This document shows, piece after piece, positions 1 through 8,382 of a stretch of DNA of 64,000 nucleotides. The notes under the pieces are model-generated. The model saw only the letters and a list, made by a program, of their open reading frames with translations. It had not been told where the DNA came from and searched no databases. The translations under genes and the position numbers were made by a program. The stretch comes from Oscillatoriaceae cyanobacterium Prado104 (GTDB lineage: Bacteria; Cyanobacteriota; Cyanobacteriia; Cyanobacteriales; Microcoleaceae), in NCBI GenBank assembly GCA_025454405.1, contig JALOON010000009.1:28707-92706 (forward strand), given 5' to 3'. Numbering within the stretch: the first letter of the stretch is position 1; the number at the start of each line of letters is the position of its first letter.

Positions 1-1
1 G

Positions 2-421
2 GGAGAAGACTTAGTAGCCGTAGCGCAACTCGATTTTAGCGGCAATTTATCCGGTTCGGCGCAGATGTTATTTTCGCGGGAAGCAGCAGATGCGATCGTC
101 CTGACTCTCAACGGCGGCGGAGACGTGGAAAGCGAGGAATTCAAGCAAGACAAAGCCGACATCATGGGAGAAATTGGCAATTTAGCAATTAGTGGCATTG
201 TCGGCACTTTTAGCAATACTTTGAAGTACAACCTCGGCTATGTAGTTCCCCATTATGTAGAAGGTTCTGCCCAGGAAATATTTAGCAATATGAATTTTAG
301 CGCGCGATCGACGATCGTACTATTTATGTCTCATTTCAAAATAGTTGACTTTCACGTAGAAGGCGATTTTATCCTATTTTTTCAAGCTCGTTTGTTGCTC
401 GACCTGCTATTTCGCGTATAA
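2..421 (+). CDS. CheC/CheX-family chemotaxis phosphatase-like protein (3' part)
   Basis: The frame is open from the window edge, so the start lies outside; about 139 residues are visible. The segment DIMGEIGNLAISGIVG fits the CheC-family signature, an acidic residue followed by ExxN, which in CheC/CheX/FliY forms the CheY-P phosphatase site. CheC proteins usually carry two such motifs; only one is visible here, so either the other lies upstream or this is a one-site protein. It ends 136 bp before cheB on the same strand, which supports a role in chemotaxis-type signalling, probably of pili-based motility in a cyanobacterium (inference). The family call rests on this motif and on the context. 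Confidence 0.7.
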   Translation, partial: GEDLVAVAQLDFSGNLSGSAQMLFSREAADAIVLTLNGGGDVESEEFKQDKADIMGEIGNLAISGIVGTFSNTLKYNLGYVVPHYVEGSAQEIFSNMNFSARSTIVLFMSHFKIVDFHVEGDFILFFQARLLLDLLFRV

Positions 422-486
422 TTAACTAACTCCGCCTAATTAAACGCAATATTTTCACAATCTAAAAGCTGAACGATGGATATTCT

Positions 487-549
487 TCCTCCTTCCTCCT
501 TCCTTCTTCCTTCTTCCTCCTTCCTTCTTCCTTCTTCCTTCTTCCTTCT
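487..549. repeat. TTCTTCC heptamer tandem repeat
   Basis: Pyrimidine-only tract made of TTCTTCC/TTCCTCC units in the gap just before cheB. It is a short tandemly repeated heptamer array of the kind common in filamentous cyanobacteria. The same motif recurs near 26420-26490. It directly abuts the cheB upstream region, so no clear ribosome binding site is visible for cheB. Confidence 0.8.
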
Positions 550-557
550 ACTTAAAA

Positions 558-1649
558 ATGTCCAAAATTAAAATTTTAGTTGTTGATGATTCCGTAGTAG
601 TGCGTCGGTTAGTAACTAACGTACTAGAAGGCGATCCGGACCTGGAAGTTATCGGCGTTGCAGCCAACGGGAAAATTGCTTTGGCAAAGATTTCTCAAGT
701 TCATCCCGATTTGATTGTTTTGGATGTAGAAATGCCGGAAATGGACGGCTTGGAAACGCTGGCTGCAATCCGAAAACAAGACAAGAACATTCCAGTAATT
801 ATGTTTAGCGCGCTGACAGAAATGGGCGCTACTTCCACTCTCGAAGCTCTTTCCTTGGGCGCTACGGATTATGTAACCAAGCCTCACAATATGAAGAGTA
901 AAGAGGCAGCACTTCAGAACGTCCGCGAGCAGTTAATTCCCAAAATAAAGGTATTTTGCAGGGACGAGATGAGGCAAAAATTGGGGATGATTTCAGCAGC
1001 AAAAACTGAGAATAAAATATTTACTGCCGCACCGATAGAGCCGCGTTCGATCGCGCCGAAAATAGCAGTAAATATTCCCCAAAAAGTCGAAGTTGTAGCC
1101 GTAGGAGTTTCCACGGGAGGGCCGAATGCTTTGGAAACAATTTTGCGGGAAATTCCGGCTAATTTCCGAGTTCCAATTGTCATCGTGCAGCACATGCCGC
1201 CAGTTTTTACAAAGCGTTTGGCCGAGAGGCTGACCCAAAAGTGCCAGATTCGAGTAGAGGAAGGTTTAACGGGAGGTATTCTCGAACCGGGAGTTGCTTG
1301 GATCGCACCGGGAGACTATCATATGGTGTTGGAAAAACACGGATTTGCCGTGCAAATTCGCACCAATCAAGAACCTCCAGAAAACTCTTGCCGCCCTGCA
1401 GTTGACGTGCTGTTTCGATCGGCTGCTAAGATTTACGGTGCGGGAGTTTTAGGTGTAATTTTGACGGGAATGGGACAAGACGGATTGTTAGGATGCGATC
1501 GCATAAAAGAAGCAGGAGGGCGGATAATAGTTCAGGATGAAGCCAGCAGCGTAGTGTGGGGAATGCCGGGAATTGTAGCTAATTCTGGTTTGGCCGATCG
1601 AGTGGTATCATTGCAAGAAATGGCAAAAGAAATTATCGATCGAGTTTAA
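558..1649 (+). CDS. cheB: Chemotaxis response regulator protein-glutamate methylesterase CheB
   Basis: 363 residues, the usual CheB length. An N-terminal receiver domain (about 1-125) has the acidic pair D10-D11, phospho-acceptor D56 in LDVEMP, and K108. A linker (130-175) follows, then the CheB methylesterase domain with the catalytic triad visible as S185 (GVSTGGP), H212 (QHMPP) and D308 (MGQDG). It removes methyl groups from, or deamidates, glutamates of methyl-accepting chemotaxis proteins after phosphorylation by a CheA-type kinase. It lies downstream of a CheC-like gene on the same strand; no CheA, CheR or receptor gene is in the window. The ATG at 558 begins the receiver domain directly. 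Cytoplasmic. Confidence 0.95.
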   Translation: MSKIKILVVDDSVVVRRLVTNVLEGDPDLEVIGVAANGKIALAKISQVHPDLIVLDVEMPEMDGLETLAAIRKQDKNIPVIMFSALTEMGATSTLEALSLGATDYVTKPHNMKSKEAALQNVREQLIPKIKVFCRDEMRQKLGMISAAKTENKIFTAAPIEPRSIAPKIAVNIPQKVEVVAVGVSTGGPNALETILREIPANFRVPIVIVQHMPPVFTKRLAERLTQKCQIRVEEGLTGGILEPGVAWIAPGDYHMVLEKHGFAVQIRTNQEPPENSCRPAVDVLFRSAAKIYGAGVLGVILTGMGQDGLLGCDRIKEAGGRIIVQDEASSVVWGMPGIVANSGLADRVVSLQEMAKEIIDRV

Positions 1650-1704
1650 ATATTACTCAGAGTTGTCAAAGTTTACGGCTCAATCTCGATCGAATTCGTC
1701 TATA

Positions 1705-1827
1705 CTAAAGCACCGTTGCCTTGAGTTTTTTACGAATGTTCTGTATGTCTTCTAAGGTTGGATTAACCATCAGCTTGTCAATCTGGCTGATAATCGGCTC
1801 AAAAAACTGCTCTAACGTTTCAAACAT
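1705..1827 (-). CDS. Small protein, 40 residues, function unknown
   Basis: ATG at 1827 is preceded by GAGGAAC at a good ribosome-binding distance. The product begins MFETLEQFFEPIISQIDKLM and ends KKLKATVL, amphipathic and probably helical, without cysteine or a membrane segment. It is convergent with cheB. I do not recognise the family. The ribosome binding site and ordinary amino-acid composition support it being real, but at 40 residues it could be a chance frame. Confidence 0.4.
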   Translation of the reverse strand: MFETLEQFFEPIISQIDKLMVNPTLEDIQNIRKKLKATVL

Positions 1828-2169
1828 ACAAAGTTCCTCAATTACTGACTACTTATTCACCTCTCTGAGAACAAGAGCAGGATAATTTATCTAAAACTCC
1901 CAGATGATATCGGAACAGCCAAATTAGTACCTTAAATATTCTTATTGTAAAACCGTCTTTTGTGAAATTGGTCAGGAAGATAGTAGATTAGCTCGTTCAA
2001 AAGGGGTCTAACAACCATTTTGCAGCGCACCCACCATTCCTCGCCGTTCCCGCAGGCGACAGACATCCAGCACTCTATGCTTTACGATCGCCCACACCAG
2101 TCTTGTTATCATTACAATCAACAGAATTTGTGGGAACACGATCTCTGTGCAATTAGCCTTCTTGCTTCC

Positions 2170-2547
2170 ATGCCAACGAACGATTCTGAACTGCAAGCCC
2201 AAGCGCGGAGAATTCTAGATGCGATCGCCTTTACTCCTTTCGAGCAATGTCAACCCTTGACTCGTGAGTTTGATAACATTCCTGCTCGCCCTGGTATCTA
2301 TGCAATCAGGCACATAACTGACGGATTACTTTACATCGGTAAAACCAAGAGCCTACGAGGACGCTTCAGCGGCGGACACAAGGCTTTTTTATGGGCGTGG
2401 CTCGATAAATACAATGACGAGGATGTACGGATTGCAATGCAATTAATCCCTCACTGCCGAAACCCCGCGTTACTATTAGAGCTAGAAGCCATCATTCTAA
2501 GAGCCACTGAACCCCCGTACAACGTTCAAATTCCAACCCAAAGGTGA
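2170..2547 (+). CDS. GIY-YIG nuclease domain protein
   Basis: 125 residues from the ATG at 2170. Upstream starts at 2020 or 2077 would add low-complexity residues that do not look like protein. The GIY-YIG core is clear: GIYAIR (around residue 40), LLYIGKTKSLRGRF with the catalytic-type arginine, and a later glutamate in LLLELEAIILRATEPPYN. These single-domain proteins cut DNA in UvrC, homing endonucleases and stand-alone nucleases; the target here is unknown. The stop codon is 5 bp before the ATG of the next small gene, so the two are probably translated together. Compare the second GIY-YIG locus at 30533-32044, which also sits with small DNA-binding-like proteins. Confidence 0.8.
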   Translation: MPTNDSELQAQARRILDAIAFTPFEQCQPLTREFDNIPARPGIYAIRHITDGLLYIGKTKSLRGRFSGGHKAFLWAWLDKYNDEDVRIAMQLIPHCRNPALLLELEAIILRATEPPYNVQIPTQR

Positions 2548-2552
2548 ATGCC

Positions 2553-2759
2553 ATGCAAGCCAAACTTCAAGAACAACTTTCTCCTGCTGATGCCGAAGTC
2601 ATTTTGAGACGCTTGCCAGAACGAATTCAGGCCGCTCTAATTTCGCGTGCTGCCGAAATTGAATATCCGATCGAAGCGGTAATCGAAATGGCGATCGCCA
2701 GTTTTTTAGACACAGAAGCATTAGGTTTCATAGATTGCAAACCAGGACGCGGGCAGTAA
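2553..2759 (+). CDS. Small protein coupled to GIY-YIG gene, possibly ribbon-helix-helix-like
   Basis: 68 residues from the ATG at 2553. A GTG at 2544 in the same frame overlaps the stop of the GIY-YIG gene, but AAAGG at 2540-2544 is better placed as the ribosome binding site for 2553. The protein begins MQAKLQEQLSPADAEVILR and contains LPERIQAALISRAAEIEYP followed by EAVIEMAIASFLD, a helix-turn-helix pattern that loosely resembles the RHH fold of CopG/Arc antitoxins. That resemblance is my inference. Tight coupling to a nuclease gene suggests a partner or regulator. Confidence 0.6.
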   Translation: MQAKLQEQLSPADAEVILRRLPERIQAALISRAAEIEYPIEAVIEMAIASFLDTEALGFIDCKPGRGQ

Positions 2760-2883
2760 AACAGAGAAGAGATGTCAAAGTTTACGGCTCAATTCCGCGT
2801 CTGAAGTATCGCAACGGAGAAGTGTTGCTGAAACTTGTTGATATAATGGTGTAAAAGTATAACATAAATCGAGAGAGTTTCCC

Positions 2884-3681
2884 ATGCCCAATCCATTTGC
2901 GGGAATGAATCCCTACCTCGAACAACCAGAGTATTGGTCTGATTTCCACAATCAATTGGTGGCGGCAATTGCTCGATCGCTAGTCCCAAAACTCGTTCCA
3001 AAATATCGCGTGGTAACGGATAAATGGGTGTATAAAATTGCAGGTTCTACAGCAATTGCAATTGGTAGGCCAGATATCAGCGTGCAGCAAAACCGACGAT
3101 CGAATGCGCCAGCGAATACAAACCCTCTTGAAGGAACTGTTGCCGTTTGCCCCTTGCCCGAACCCGTTAAAGTAACGGTGCCAATGCTCGAAGAAATTCA
3201 GCAATCTTATATCGAAGTCAAAGATGCGGCAACTCAACAAGTGGTAACGGCGATCGAAGTGCTTTCACCTGCAAATAAATCGGGAGATGGTCGCAAAAAA
3301 TATACAGCAAAGCGACAGAACATTTTAGAGAGCCTCACTAATTTAGTGGAAATTGACTTGCTGCGCGAAGGTATTCCCTTGCCTGTAGAAACTGGCGACG
3401 TTCAGAGTCACTATCGCATCCTAATTAGTCCATCGCAAACTCGTCCGATTTCCGATATGTATCCTTTTAATTTGGGCGATCGCATTCCGGCATTCTTGTT
3501 GCCTTTGCGATCGGAAGATTCAGAACCTATATTAGATTTGCAATCCTTGGTTGACGAACTGTACGAGCAATTGGGATACGATTATTTCATCGATTACAAT
3601 AGCAATCCACCATCTCCTTGGTTAAGATCGGAGATAACGGAGGTTTTGTCAATCGATCGGCGATCGCTCGATCGACTGTAA
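2884..3681 (+). CDS. DUF4058 family protein
   Basis: 265 residues. The start MPNPFAGMNPYLEQPEYWSD is the typical opening of DUF4058 proteins, which are abundant in filamentous cyanobacteria and have no established function. Further conserved-looking blocks are TAIEVLSPANKSGDGRKKY in the middle and a short C-terminal helix ending near DYFIDYNSNPPSPW. No signal peptide or membrane helix. The segment EVLSPANK with nearby acids resembles the core of PD-(D/E)xK-type folds, but I would not claim activity. It stands alone on the plus strand with a short AT-rich upstream region. Confidence 0.85.
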   Translation: MPNPFAGMNPYLEQPEYWSDFHNQLVAAIARSLVPKLVPKYRVVTDKWVYKIAGSTAIAIGRPDISVQQNRRSNAPANTNPLEGTVAVCPLPEPVKVTVPMLEEIQQSYIEVKDAATQQVVTAIEVLSPANKSGDGRKKYTAKRQNILESLTNLVEIDLLREGIPLPVETGDVQSHYRILISPSQTRPISDMYPFNLGDRIPAFLLPLRSEDSEPILDLQSLVDELYEQLGYDYFIDYNSNPPSPWLRSEITEVLSIDRRSLDRL

Positions 3682-3751
3682 ATCCTAAACACTGTCCGTA
3701 TCAGATATTTTCACGTTATGCTAAGAGCGATCGAACTTCTTACCAATAACA

Positions 3752-4852
3752 ATGCCTCGACCAACATTATACATTGCCATCACCAATCACGGATTCGGAC
3801 ACGCCGTCCGCGCCGCCTCAGTAGCAGCAAAAATTCAAGAATTAAACCCGGAAATCTTACTAATTATCACCACAACCGCTCCCCGTTGGTTGCTAGAATC
3901 TTACATTACAGGCGACTTCATCTACCGCACCCGCGCCTTTGATGTCGGCGTCGTGCAAGCTGACAGTTTGAACATGGATTTAGACTTGACGCTAGAAAAA
4001 CTTCGGGAAATTAAGGCAAAACAAAATTCTCTAATTGCCAGCGAAGTCAATTTTATCAAGCAAAATCGGGTAGATTTGATGCTGGCAGATATTCCTCCTT
4101 TAGCCGCGCCAATTGCTAAAGCAGCAGGCGTTCCCTGCTGGATGATGAGCAACTTCGGATGGGATTTTATCTATCGAGATTGGGGTGGCGAATTTGCCGA
4201 GATTGCCGATTGGATTGGTGAATGTTTCGGCAAGTGCGATCGACTGTTTCGCCTGCCTTTGCACGAACAGATGTCGGCTTTTCCCAATATAGAAGATGTC
4301 GGCTTAACAGGCGGCACTCCCCGCTACAGTGCCGATCGAATTCGCGAAATTTTAGGCATCAAAACACCGCCAGAAACTACAGCATTGCTGACATTCGGCG
4401 GCTTGGGATTGGCTCAAATTCCCTATCAAAACATCAAACAATTTCCCGATTGGCAATTTATCACTTTCGATCGCGAAGGTCCCGATTTACCAAATTTGAT
4501 TAAAGTTAAAGATGCGGAAGCTGCAAAAACTCTGCCAACTTTACTCCGCCCAGTCGATTTAATGCCTGTCTGCGGGCGGTTGATTTCCAAACCGGGATAC
4601 AGCACTTTTGCGGAAGCTTTGCGATTGGAATTGCCCGTAATTTCTTTAATGCGAGAAGGTTTTGCAGAAGCTGCTGTGTTGCTGGCAGGAATGCAAAATT
4701 ATGCGGAACATCAAATTGTAACGGAGGCGGAGTTTTTTGAGGGAGATTGGGAATTTTTGCGAAAACCTTTGCATCCGCCGCGCTTGTCGGATAAATTGGA
4801 TAAATGCGGTACGGAGTCGATCGCGCGATCGATTTTAGATTTTGGATTTTAG
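3752..4852 (+). CDS. Glycosyltransferase, MurG/GT-B-like
   Basis: 366 residues. The N-terminal ITNHGFGHAVRA motif is the glycine-rich, His-containing loop of GT-B glycosyltransferases. The C-terminal half has TFGGLG and LISKPGYSTFAEALRLELP, the nucleotide-sugar binding block (KPGxxTxxE) seen in MurG-like enzymes and in the N-terminal half of plant L-arabinokinase-type proteins. No membrane segment, so it is probably cytosolic or peripheral. Donor and acceptor are unknown. The stop codon and the last residues (SILDFGF) lie inside a GATTTTA heptamer repeat, so the repeat has grown up to or into the coding end. Confidence 0.8.
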   Translation: MPRPTLYIAITNHGFGHAVRAASVAAKIQELNPEILLIITTTAPRWLLESYITGDFIYRTRAFDVGVVQADSLNMDLDLTLEKLREIKAKQNSLIASEVNFIKQNRVDLMLADIPPLAAPIAKAAGVPCWMMSNFGWDFIYRDWGGEFAEIADWIGECFGKCDRLFRLPLHEQMSAFPNIEDVGLTGGTPRYSADRIREILGIKTPPETTALLTFGGLGLAQIPYQNIKQFPDWQFITFDREGPDLPNLIKVKDAEAAKTLPTLLRPVDLMPVCGRLISKPGYSTFAEALRLELPVISLMREGFAEAAVLLAGMQNYAEHQIVTEAEFFEGDWEFLRKPLHPPRLSDKLDKCGTESIARSILDFGF

Positions 4853-4892
4853 ATTTTAGATTTGCGATTGGGAATTGGAGATTTGCGATTTA
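4830..4892. repeat. GATTTTA/GATTTGC heptamer repeat
   Basis: Units GATTTTA, GATTTTG and GATTTGC alternate across the 3' end of the glycosyltransferase gene and the following gap. Same style as the repeats at 26280-26400. Confidence 0.65.
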
Positions 4893-4938
4893 ATGTAATT
4901 ATTATCGGGATGGAAAGCGACTAACATCACCTAGTGAG

Positions 4939-5100
4939 CAACCGGGTTTCTGATGGTAAATCTACATTTTTATGCAAAGTCTCGGCCAGAAACCCGGTTT
5001 CTGAGAATCATGATAAACTGGAGGCAGAGCCTCCGGATCTGCGTTACCAGGCAGAGCCTGGTAACGAGTAAGAGCCTGGTAACGAGTAAAACGAGTAAAA
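4939..5100. repeat. Dispersed GAAACCCGGTTTC element and AGCCTGGTAACGAG repeats
   Basis: AACCGGGTTTCT near 4940 and AGAAACCCGGTTTCT at 4989-5003 form the inverted ends of a dispersed element found many times in the window. Next to it, GGCAGAGCCT and AGCCTGGTAACGAGTAA are repeated between 5024 and 5095. No gene is visible in this part of the gap upstream of the YjbQ gene. Confidence 0.7.
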
Positions 5101-5141
5101 TCCCAAATCCCAAAATCGCCCCGCAATCTAAAATCGATCGA

Positions 5142-5558
5142 ATGTCTCATTACCAACAGATACTCAAAATTCAAACAACAGGAAAATCTTTGTGTCGCGT
5201 CACTTCTAAGGTAGAAGATGCGGTAGCAAATTCTGGTATTAAAACAGGACTTTGTACCTTATTTTTGCGCCACACTTCGGCTAGTTTGCTGATTCAAGAA
5301 AATGCCGATCCCGATGTACTTCGGGATTTAGCAAACTTTTTAGCAAAACTCGTACCCGAAGGCGCGCACTACATTCACGACGCAGAAGGACCCGACGATA
5401 TGCCGGCGCACATTCGTACTGCACTAACTCATACTTCCGAACAAATTCCGATCGATCGCGGCAGATTGTTGTTAGGAACTTGGCAGGGAATTTACCTCTG
5501 GGAACACCGCCAGAGAGGTCACATCCGCGAATTGGTAGTTCACGTTAGCGGCAGTTAA
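5142..5558 (+). CDS. YjbQ/UPF0047 family protein (secondary thiamine-phosphate synthase type)
   Basis: 138 residues from the ATG at 5142 (MSHYQQILKIQT), the usual family length. The same frame is open upstream to 4953, but that stretch is repeat DNA. Conserved features visible: LFLRHTSASLLIQENADPDV, HYIHDAEGPDDMPAHI, and LLLGTWQGIYLWEHR. Conserved histidines in this family sit around a metal-like site. E. coli YjbQ has weak thiamine-phosphate synthase activity; the physiological role is not settled. Single-domain and cytosolic. Confidence 0.9.
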   Translation: MSHYQQILKIQTTGKSLCRVTSKVEDAVANSGIKTGLCTLFLRHTSASLLIQENADPDVLRDLANFLAKLVPEGAHYIHDAEGPDDMPAHIRTALTHTSEQIPIDRGRLLLGTWQGIYLWEHRQRGHIRELVVHVSGS

Positions 5559-5564
5559 AGGGAG

Positions 5565-5706
5565 TTTTGAATTTTGAGTTTTGAGTTTTGAGTTAAAGAC
5601 AGTTTTCGGGAGTTTTGAGTTTTGAGTTAAAGACAGTTTTCGGGAGTTTTGAGTTTTGAATCTTGAGTTAAAGACAGTTCTTAATTCAAAACTCAAAACT
5701 CAAAAC
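5565..5706. repeat. TTTTGAG heptamer array with an inverted end
   Basis: Runs of TTTTGAG and GAGTTAAAGACAGTTTTCGG alternate, and the end reads TTCAAAACTCAAAACTCAAAAC, the inverse of the first part, so a transcript could fold. It lies between two convergent genes (YjbQ and SOUL) and may act as a bidirectional terminator (inference). The same heptamer recurs at 39549-39805 and 57841-57900. Confidence 0.8.
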
Positions 5707-6233
5707 TTCTTACCAACTAACTCGATCGGGATTTGTACCTCGCTGATTTTAGTAGATTCCGGTGTCATCGGGGAATTATAAAAAAAGCGGCGCGGCGGCC
5801 CGACTATTTTGTATTCGGGATGTTGTTTCAGCCAATCTTGAAGTTTTTGGAGGTTTTGTTCGTAACTTTCCCAAGTGTAGGGGCCTCGCACCCCAATGCT
5901 GACAACAGTCATGGGTGCTGTGTCGGTGACAGCAACAGCGGGATCTATGCGGCTGGGCGCAATATTTGGTGCGGGGTAAAGAAAAGAAACTTCCGCTCGA
6001 TCGAACCCGCCCATTTGCCCTTCAATTGCTTTGTAGCGTGCCTCTACGGGAGCTGTCATAGCAATTTGGTTGTTGCTGATATGCTGGAATAAGGGATTGA
6101 AAGCAGCACCTGTTGCAGCGCGCAAATCCCCAGAATGGGTGTAAGTAACAGCTCGGTACTGAGGGTATTGCTTGATTTCTATGATTCCAATTGTTGCGGG
6201 ATCGGGGAATCCACTAGGTAAATAGGCTGACAT
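5700..6233 (-). CDS. SOUL family heme-binding-like protein
   Basis: 177 residues from the ATG at 6233 (MSAYLPSGFPDPATIGIIEI); ten more residues upstream look non-coding. The SOUL/HBP fold is supported by IEIKQYPQYRAVTYTHSGD near the start, NNQIAMTAPVEARYK in the middle (the IxMTxPV motif) and GPPRRFFYNSPMTPE near the end. SOUL proteins bind tetrapyrroles in animals; in bacteria the role is unclear. No signal peptide is evident. The 3' end overlaps the TTTTGAG repeat array. Confidence 0.85.
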   Translation of the reverse strand: MSAYLPSGFPDPATIGIIEIKQYPQYRAVTYTHSGDLRAATGAAFNPLFQHISNNQIAMTAPVEARYKAIEGQMGGFDRAEVSFLYPAPNIAPSRIDPAVAVTDTAPMTVVSIGVRGPYTWESYEQNLQKLQDWLKQHPEYKIVGPPRRFFYNSPMTPESTKISEVQIPIELVGKKF

Positions 6234-6501
6234 TGTTTGCAGGCATAATTTCAAGCGGCACAATTAGTTTAACAGTTATTCAGGGTAATGCTAAATGTCG
6301 AGCGCCAGAGAATTTTGTTGAAAATTTATTGATTAACCTAGTAATATTGCGGACGGCACCGATCTACTGCAGAAACTTTAATATAATTGTCCTTGAAAAA
6401 TTAGATTTTTTCAGGGGTGCCTGCTATGTTTCGCCTGACAAAATTCGGGTGGACTACCGATCGAGCTGTACGTTATCAGTTTTTGGGACCAATGTTCGGA
6501 G

Positions 6502-6546
6502 AAATCTTTGGAGGAATCTTTGGAGGAATCTTTGGAGGAATCTTTG
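6502..6546. repeat. 12-bp tandem repeat AATCTTTGGAGG, four copies
   Basis: Four near-perfect copies upstream of the REC-EAL gene. Open frames run through it, but the predicted products (GGIFGGIFGGIF) look like translated repeat. Each unit contains GGAGG, so it resembles a row of ribosome binding sites. The rest of 6264-6648 holds no supported gene. Confidence 0.75.
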
Positions 6547-6648
6547 GACTAAGGTTCAGACAACTGTTCGGGCAAACGATCCTACTAATGTTCAGACTGG
6601 ATGACATGCGGATGTCCGGTCAATTATACCGCTCTCAGGGAATGATAT

Positions 6649-7848
6649 ATGAAAAAGATTCTAGTGATCGAGGACGAGCAAATCATTCGCGAAAATATTC
6701 TCAAACTCCTCAAAGCTGAGGGTTTCGATGTGACGGGTGCAGAAAACGGACTGCAAGGTTTATCTTCAGCGATGTCAAATTTTTTCGACGTGATTCTGTG
6801 CGATGTCATGATGCCAAAACTTGATGGGTATGGGGTGCTAGCTGCCTTGCGATCGAATCCGGTTTCTGCTGCGGTACCTTTTGTGTTTCTCACTGGTAAG
6901 GCCGATCGAGCCGAAATGCGTCAGGGTATGGAATTGGGGGCGGATGATTATTTGACTAAACCTTTTACTAAAGCGGAACTTGTAGGCGCGGTAGTCAGCC
7001 GCTTGAAAAAACAACAAGCCGTGGCGGAACAGTACAATTCTGCGCGTACAGACAACAGCAAAATTACTAAAAAATCCTGCAACAGATTGGAGTGGTTGAA
7101 AACAAATTTGTGGGGGGCTTTGGAACGGGAAGAATTCCAAGTTTACTATCAGCCGCAAGTCAATCTCAAAACAGGTCAAATTACTGGTGCAGAAGCTTTA
7201 TTGCGCTGGCGACATCCAGAAAAAGGGCAAATCTCGCCAGCCGAATTTATTCCTGTTGCTGAAGAAACTGGTTTTATCGTACCGTTAGGCGAGTGGGTGC
7301 TCAAAACAGCTTGCAAGCAACTTAAAGTTTGGCACAATGCGGGTTTGTCGGGCTTGCGAATGGCGGTGAATTTATCAGCGCGTCAATTTTACCAACCAAA
7401 TCTTAGCAGCAGAGTTGCTGGGATTTTAGAAGAAATCGGTTTGCATCCTAGCTGTTTGGAATTGGAACTCACCGAAAGCATGATGGTGCAGGATGCAAAA
7501 ATCGCTAGCAAAACTCTAAAAAACTTGAAAGATTTGGGAGTTTTTATTTCGATCGATGATTTTGGGACTGGCTACTCTTCATTAAGCTATCTGACGCAGT
7601 ACCCTTTCGATACTTTAAAAATAGACCGCTGTTTTGTCAGCAACATTGCGGAGGGTTGCAGAAACGCAGCGATCGTGAAAGCTATTATTAACATGGCACA
7701 CAGTCTCTCTCTGGAGGTAGTTGCTGAAGGAGTAGAAACCGAAGCCGAAAAAGATTTTATATCTGGCTACGACTGCGATACAATGCAAGGGTATTGGTTC
7801 AGTCCTCCGGTGCCTGCCGCAGATTTTGAAAAGTTACTCGTGCTATAA
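6649..7848 (+). CDS. Response regulator with EAL (c-di-GMP phosphodiesterase) output domain
   Basis: 399 residues. The receiver domain (1-120) has E8-D9-E10, phospho-site D52 in LCDVMMP, and K104-type lysine in DDYLTKP. A short linker leads to a full EAL domain (about 145-395). Visible catalytic motifs are GAEALLRW (EAL), MAVNLSARQ (Asn), LELTESMM (Glu), IDDFGTGYSSL (metal-binding DD), LKIDRCFV (Lys), VAEGVE (Glu) and MQGYWFSPP (Gln). All are present, so an active phosphodiesterase that hydrolyses cyclic di-GMP under phosphorylation control is expected. No partner kinase is adjacent. Cytoplasmic. Confidence 0.95.
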   Translation: MKKILVIEDEQIIRENILKLLKAEGFDVTGAENGLQGLSSAMSNFFDVILCDVMMPKLDGYGVLAALRSNPVSAAVPFVFLTGKADRAEMRQGMELGADDYLTKPFTKAELVGAVVSRLKKQQAVAEQYNSARTDNSKITKKSCNRLEWLKTNLWGALEREEFQVYYQPQVNLKTGQITGAEALLRWRHPEKGQISPAEFIPVAEETGFIVPLGEWVLKTACKQLKVWHNAGLSGLRMAVNLSARQFYQPNLSSRVAGILEEIGLHPSCLELELTESMMVQDAKIASKTLKNLKDLGVFISIDDFGTGYSSLSYLTQYPFDTLKIDRCFVSNIAEGCRNAAIVKAIINMAHSLSLEVVAEGVETEAEKDFISGYDCDTMQGYWFSPPVPAADFEKLLVL

Positions 7849-7856
7849 AGATGCAG

Positions 7857-7892
7857 TTGACAGTTGATAGTTGACAGTTGACAGTTGATATT
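7857..7892. repeat. TTGACAG/TTGATAG heptamer repeat
   Basis: Heptamers TTGACAG and TTGATAG in tandem immediately after the REC-EAL gene. The same motif occurs at 25231-25265 and 63521-63552. Confidence 0.75.
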
Positions 7893-7929
7893 TGGTAAAT
7901 TACAGCAGTTTTCAGATATGTGAGTACAG

Positions 7930-7962
7930 AGAAACCCGGTTTCTTGAAGAAACCGGGTTTCT
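7930..7962. repeat. Perfect hairpin of the GAAACCCGGTTTC family
   Basis: AGAAACCCGGTTTCT, a TGA loop, then AGAAACCGGGTTTCT: a 15-bp perfect stem with a 3-nt loop downstream of the REC-EAL gene. It could terminate transcription, though no long U-tract follows. Confidence 0.8.
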
Positions 7963-8020
7963 GTGGTGTACTTTATAAACTTGCAATCTGCTGTAAATGT
8001 CGATCGCTGATGTAGTAGAT

Positions 8021-8045
8021 GTAGGGTGCGCAGTGCGCACCTTAC
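8021..8045. repeat. Palindrome GTAGGGTGCGCA/TGCGCACCTTAC
   Basis: Nearly perfect 12+1+12 palindrome. A perfect version is found at 58070-58094, so this is a dispersed repeat, not a unique operator. Confidence 0.7.
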
Positions 8046-8289
8046 AATATAATTGGGAGTTGAGTAAATCGATCGCTCTCCCTAAATTGGATAGATCGCA
8101 CCTCGAATTTTATCGGCTGTAACTGAGTTCATTAAGTCCAATTATAAACAACGCCAAGCTCGTCAATCTGATTTCTCAGATATTTAAATTTTTTGTTCGA
8201 TCGCACCATTTTTGAAACAGGATAAGCTATTGCCTCAGGTAATTTCTACTTGATTGGATTAGGCATTTTTCTGCTGCTAAATAACTGCT

Positions 8290-8341
8290 CGTAGTGGGGA
8301 CTTCAGTCCTCTAAATTTGCGGACTAAAGTCCTCACTACGA
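8290..8341. repeat. Inverted repeat of the GTAGTG-GGACT-AGTCC-CACTAC family
   Basis: GTAGTGGGGACTTCAGTCC and GGACTAAAGTCCTCACTAC are imperfect inverses; each arm also has its own small palindrome. Related copies occur at 25301-25326, 38816-38873 and 46148-46201. It lies 42 bp after the thioredoxin-like gene's stop and may serve as its terminator (inference). Confidence 0.7.
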
Positions 8342-8382
8342 ACCTGAATTAGCGTCGGGAACGGGAAACTCAAAAATCGATT

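Noticed and set aside
6417..6719. 100-residue frame with GGIFGGIF repeats
   Set aside because: Translated 12-bp repeat; overlaps the well-supported REC-EAL gene.
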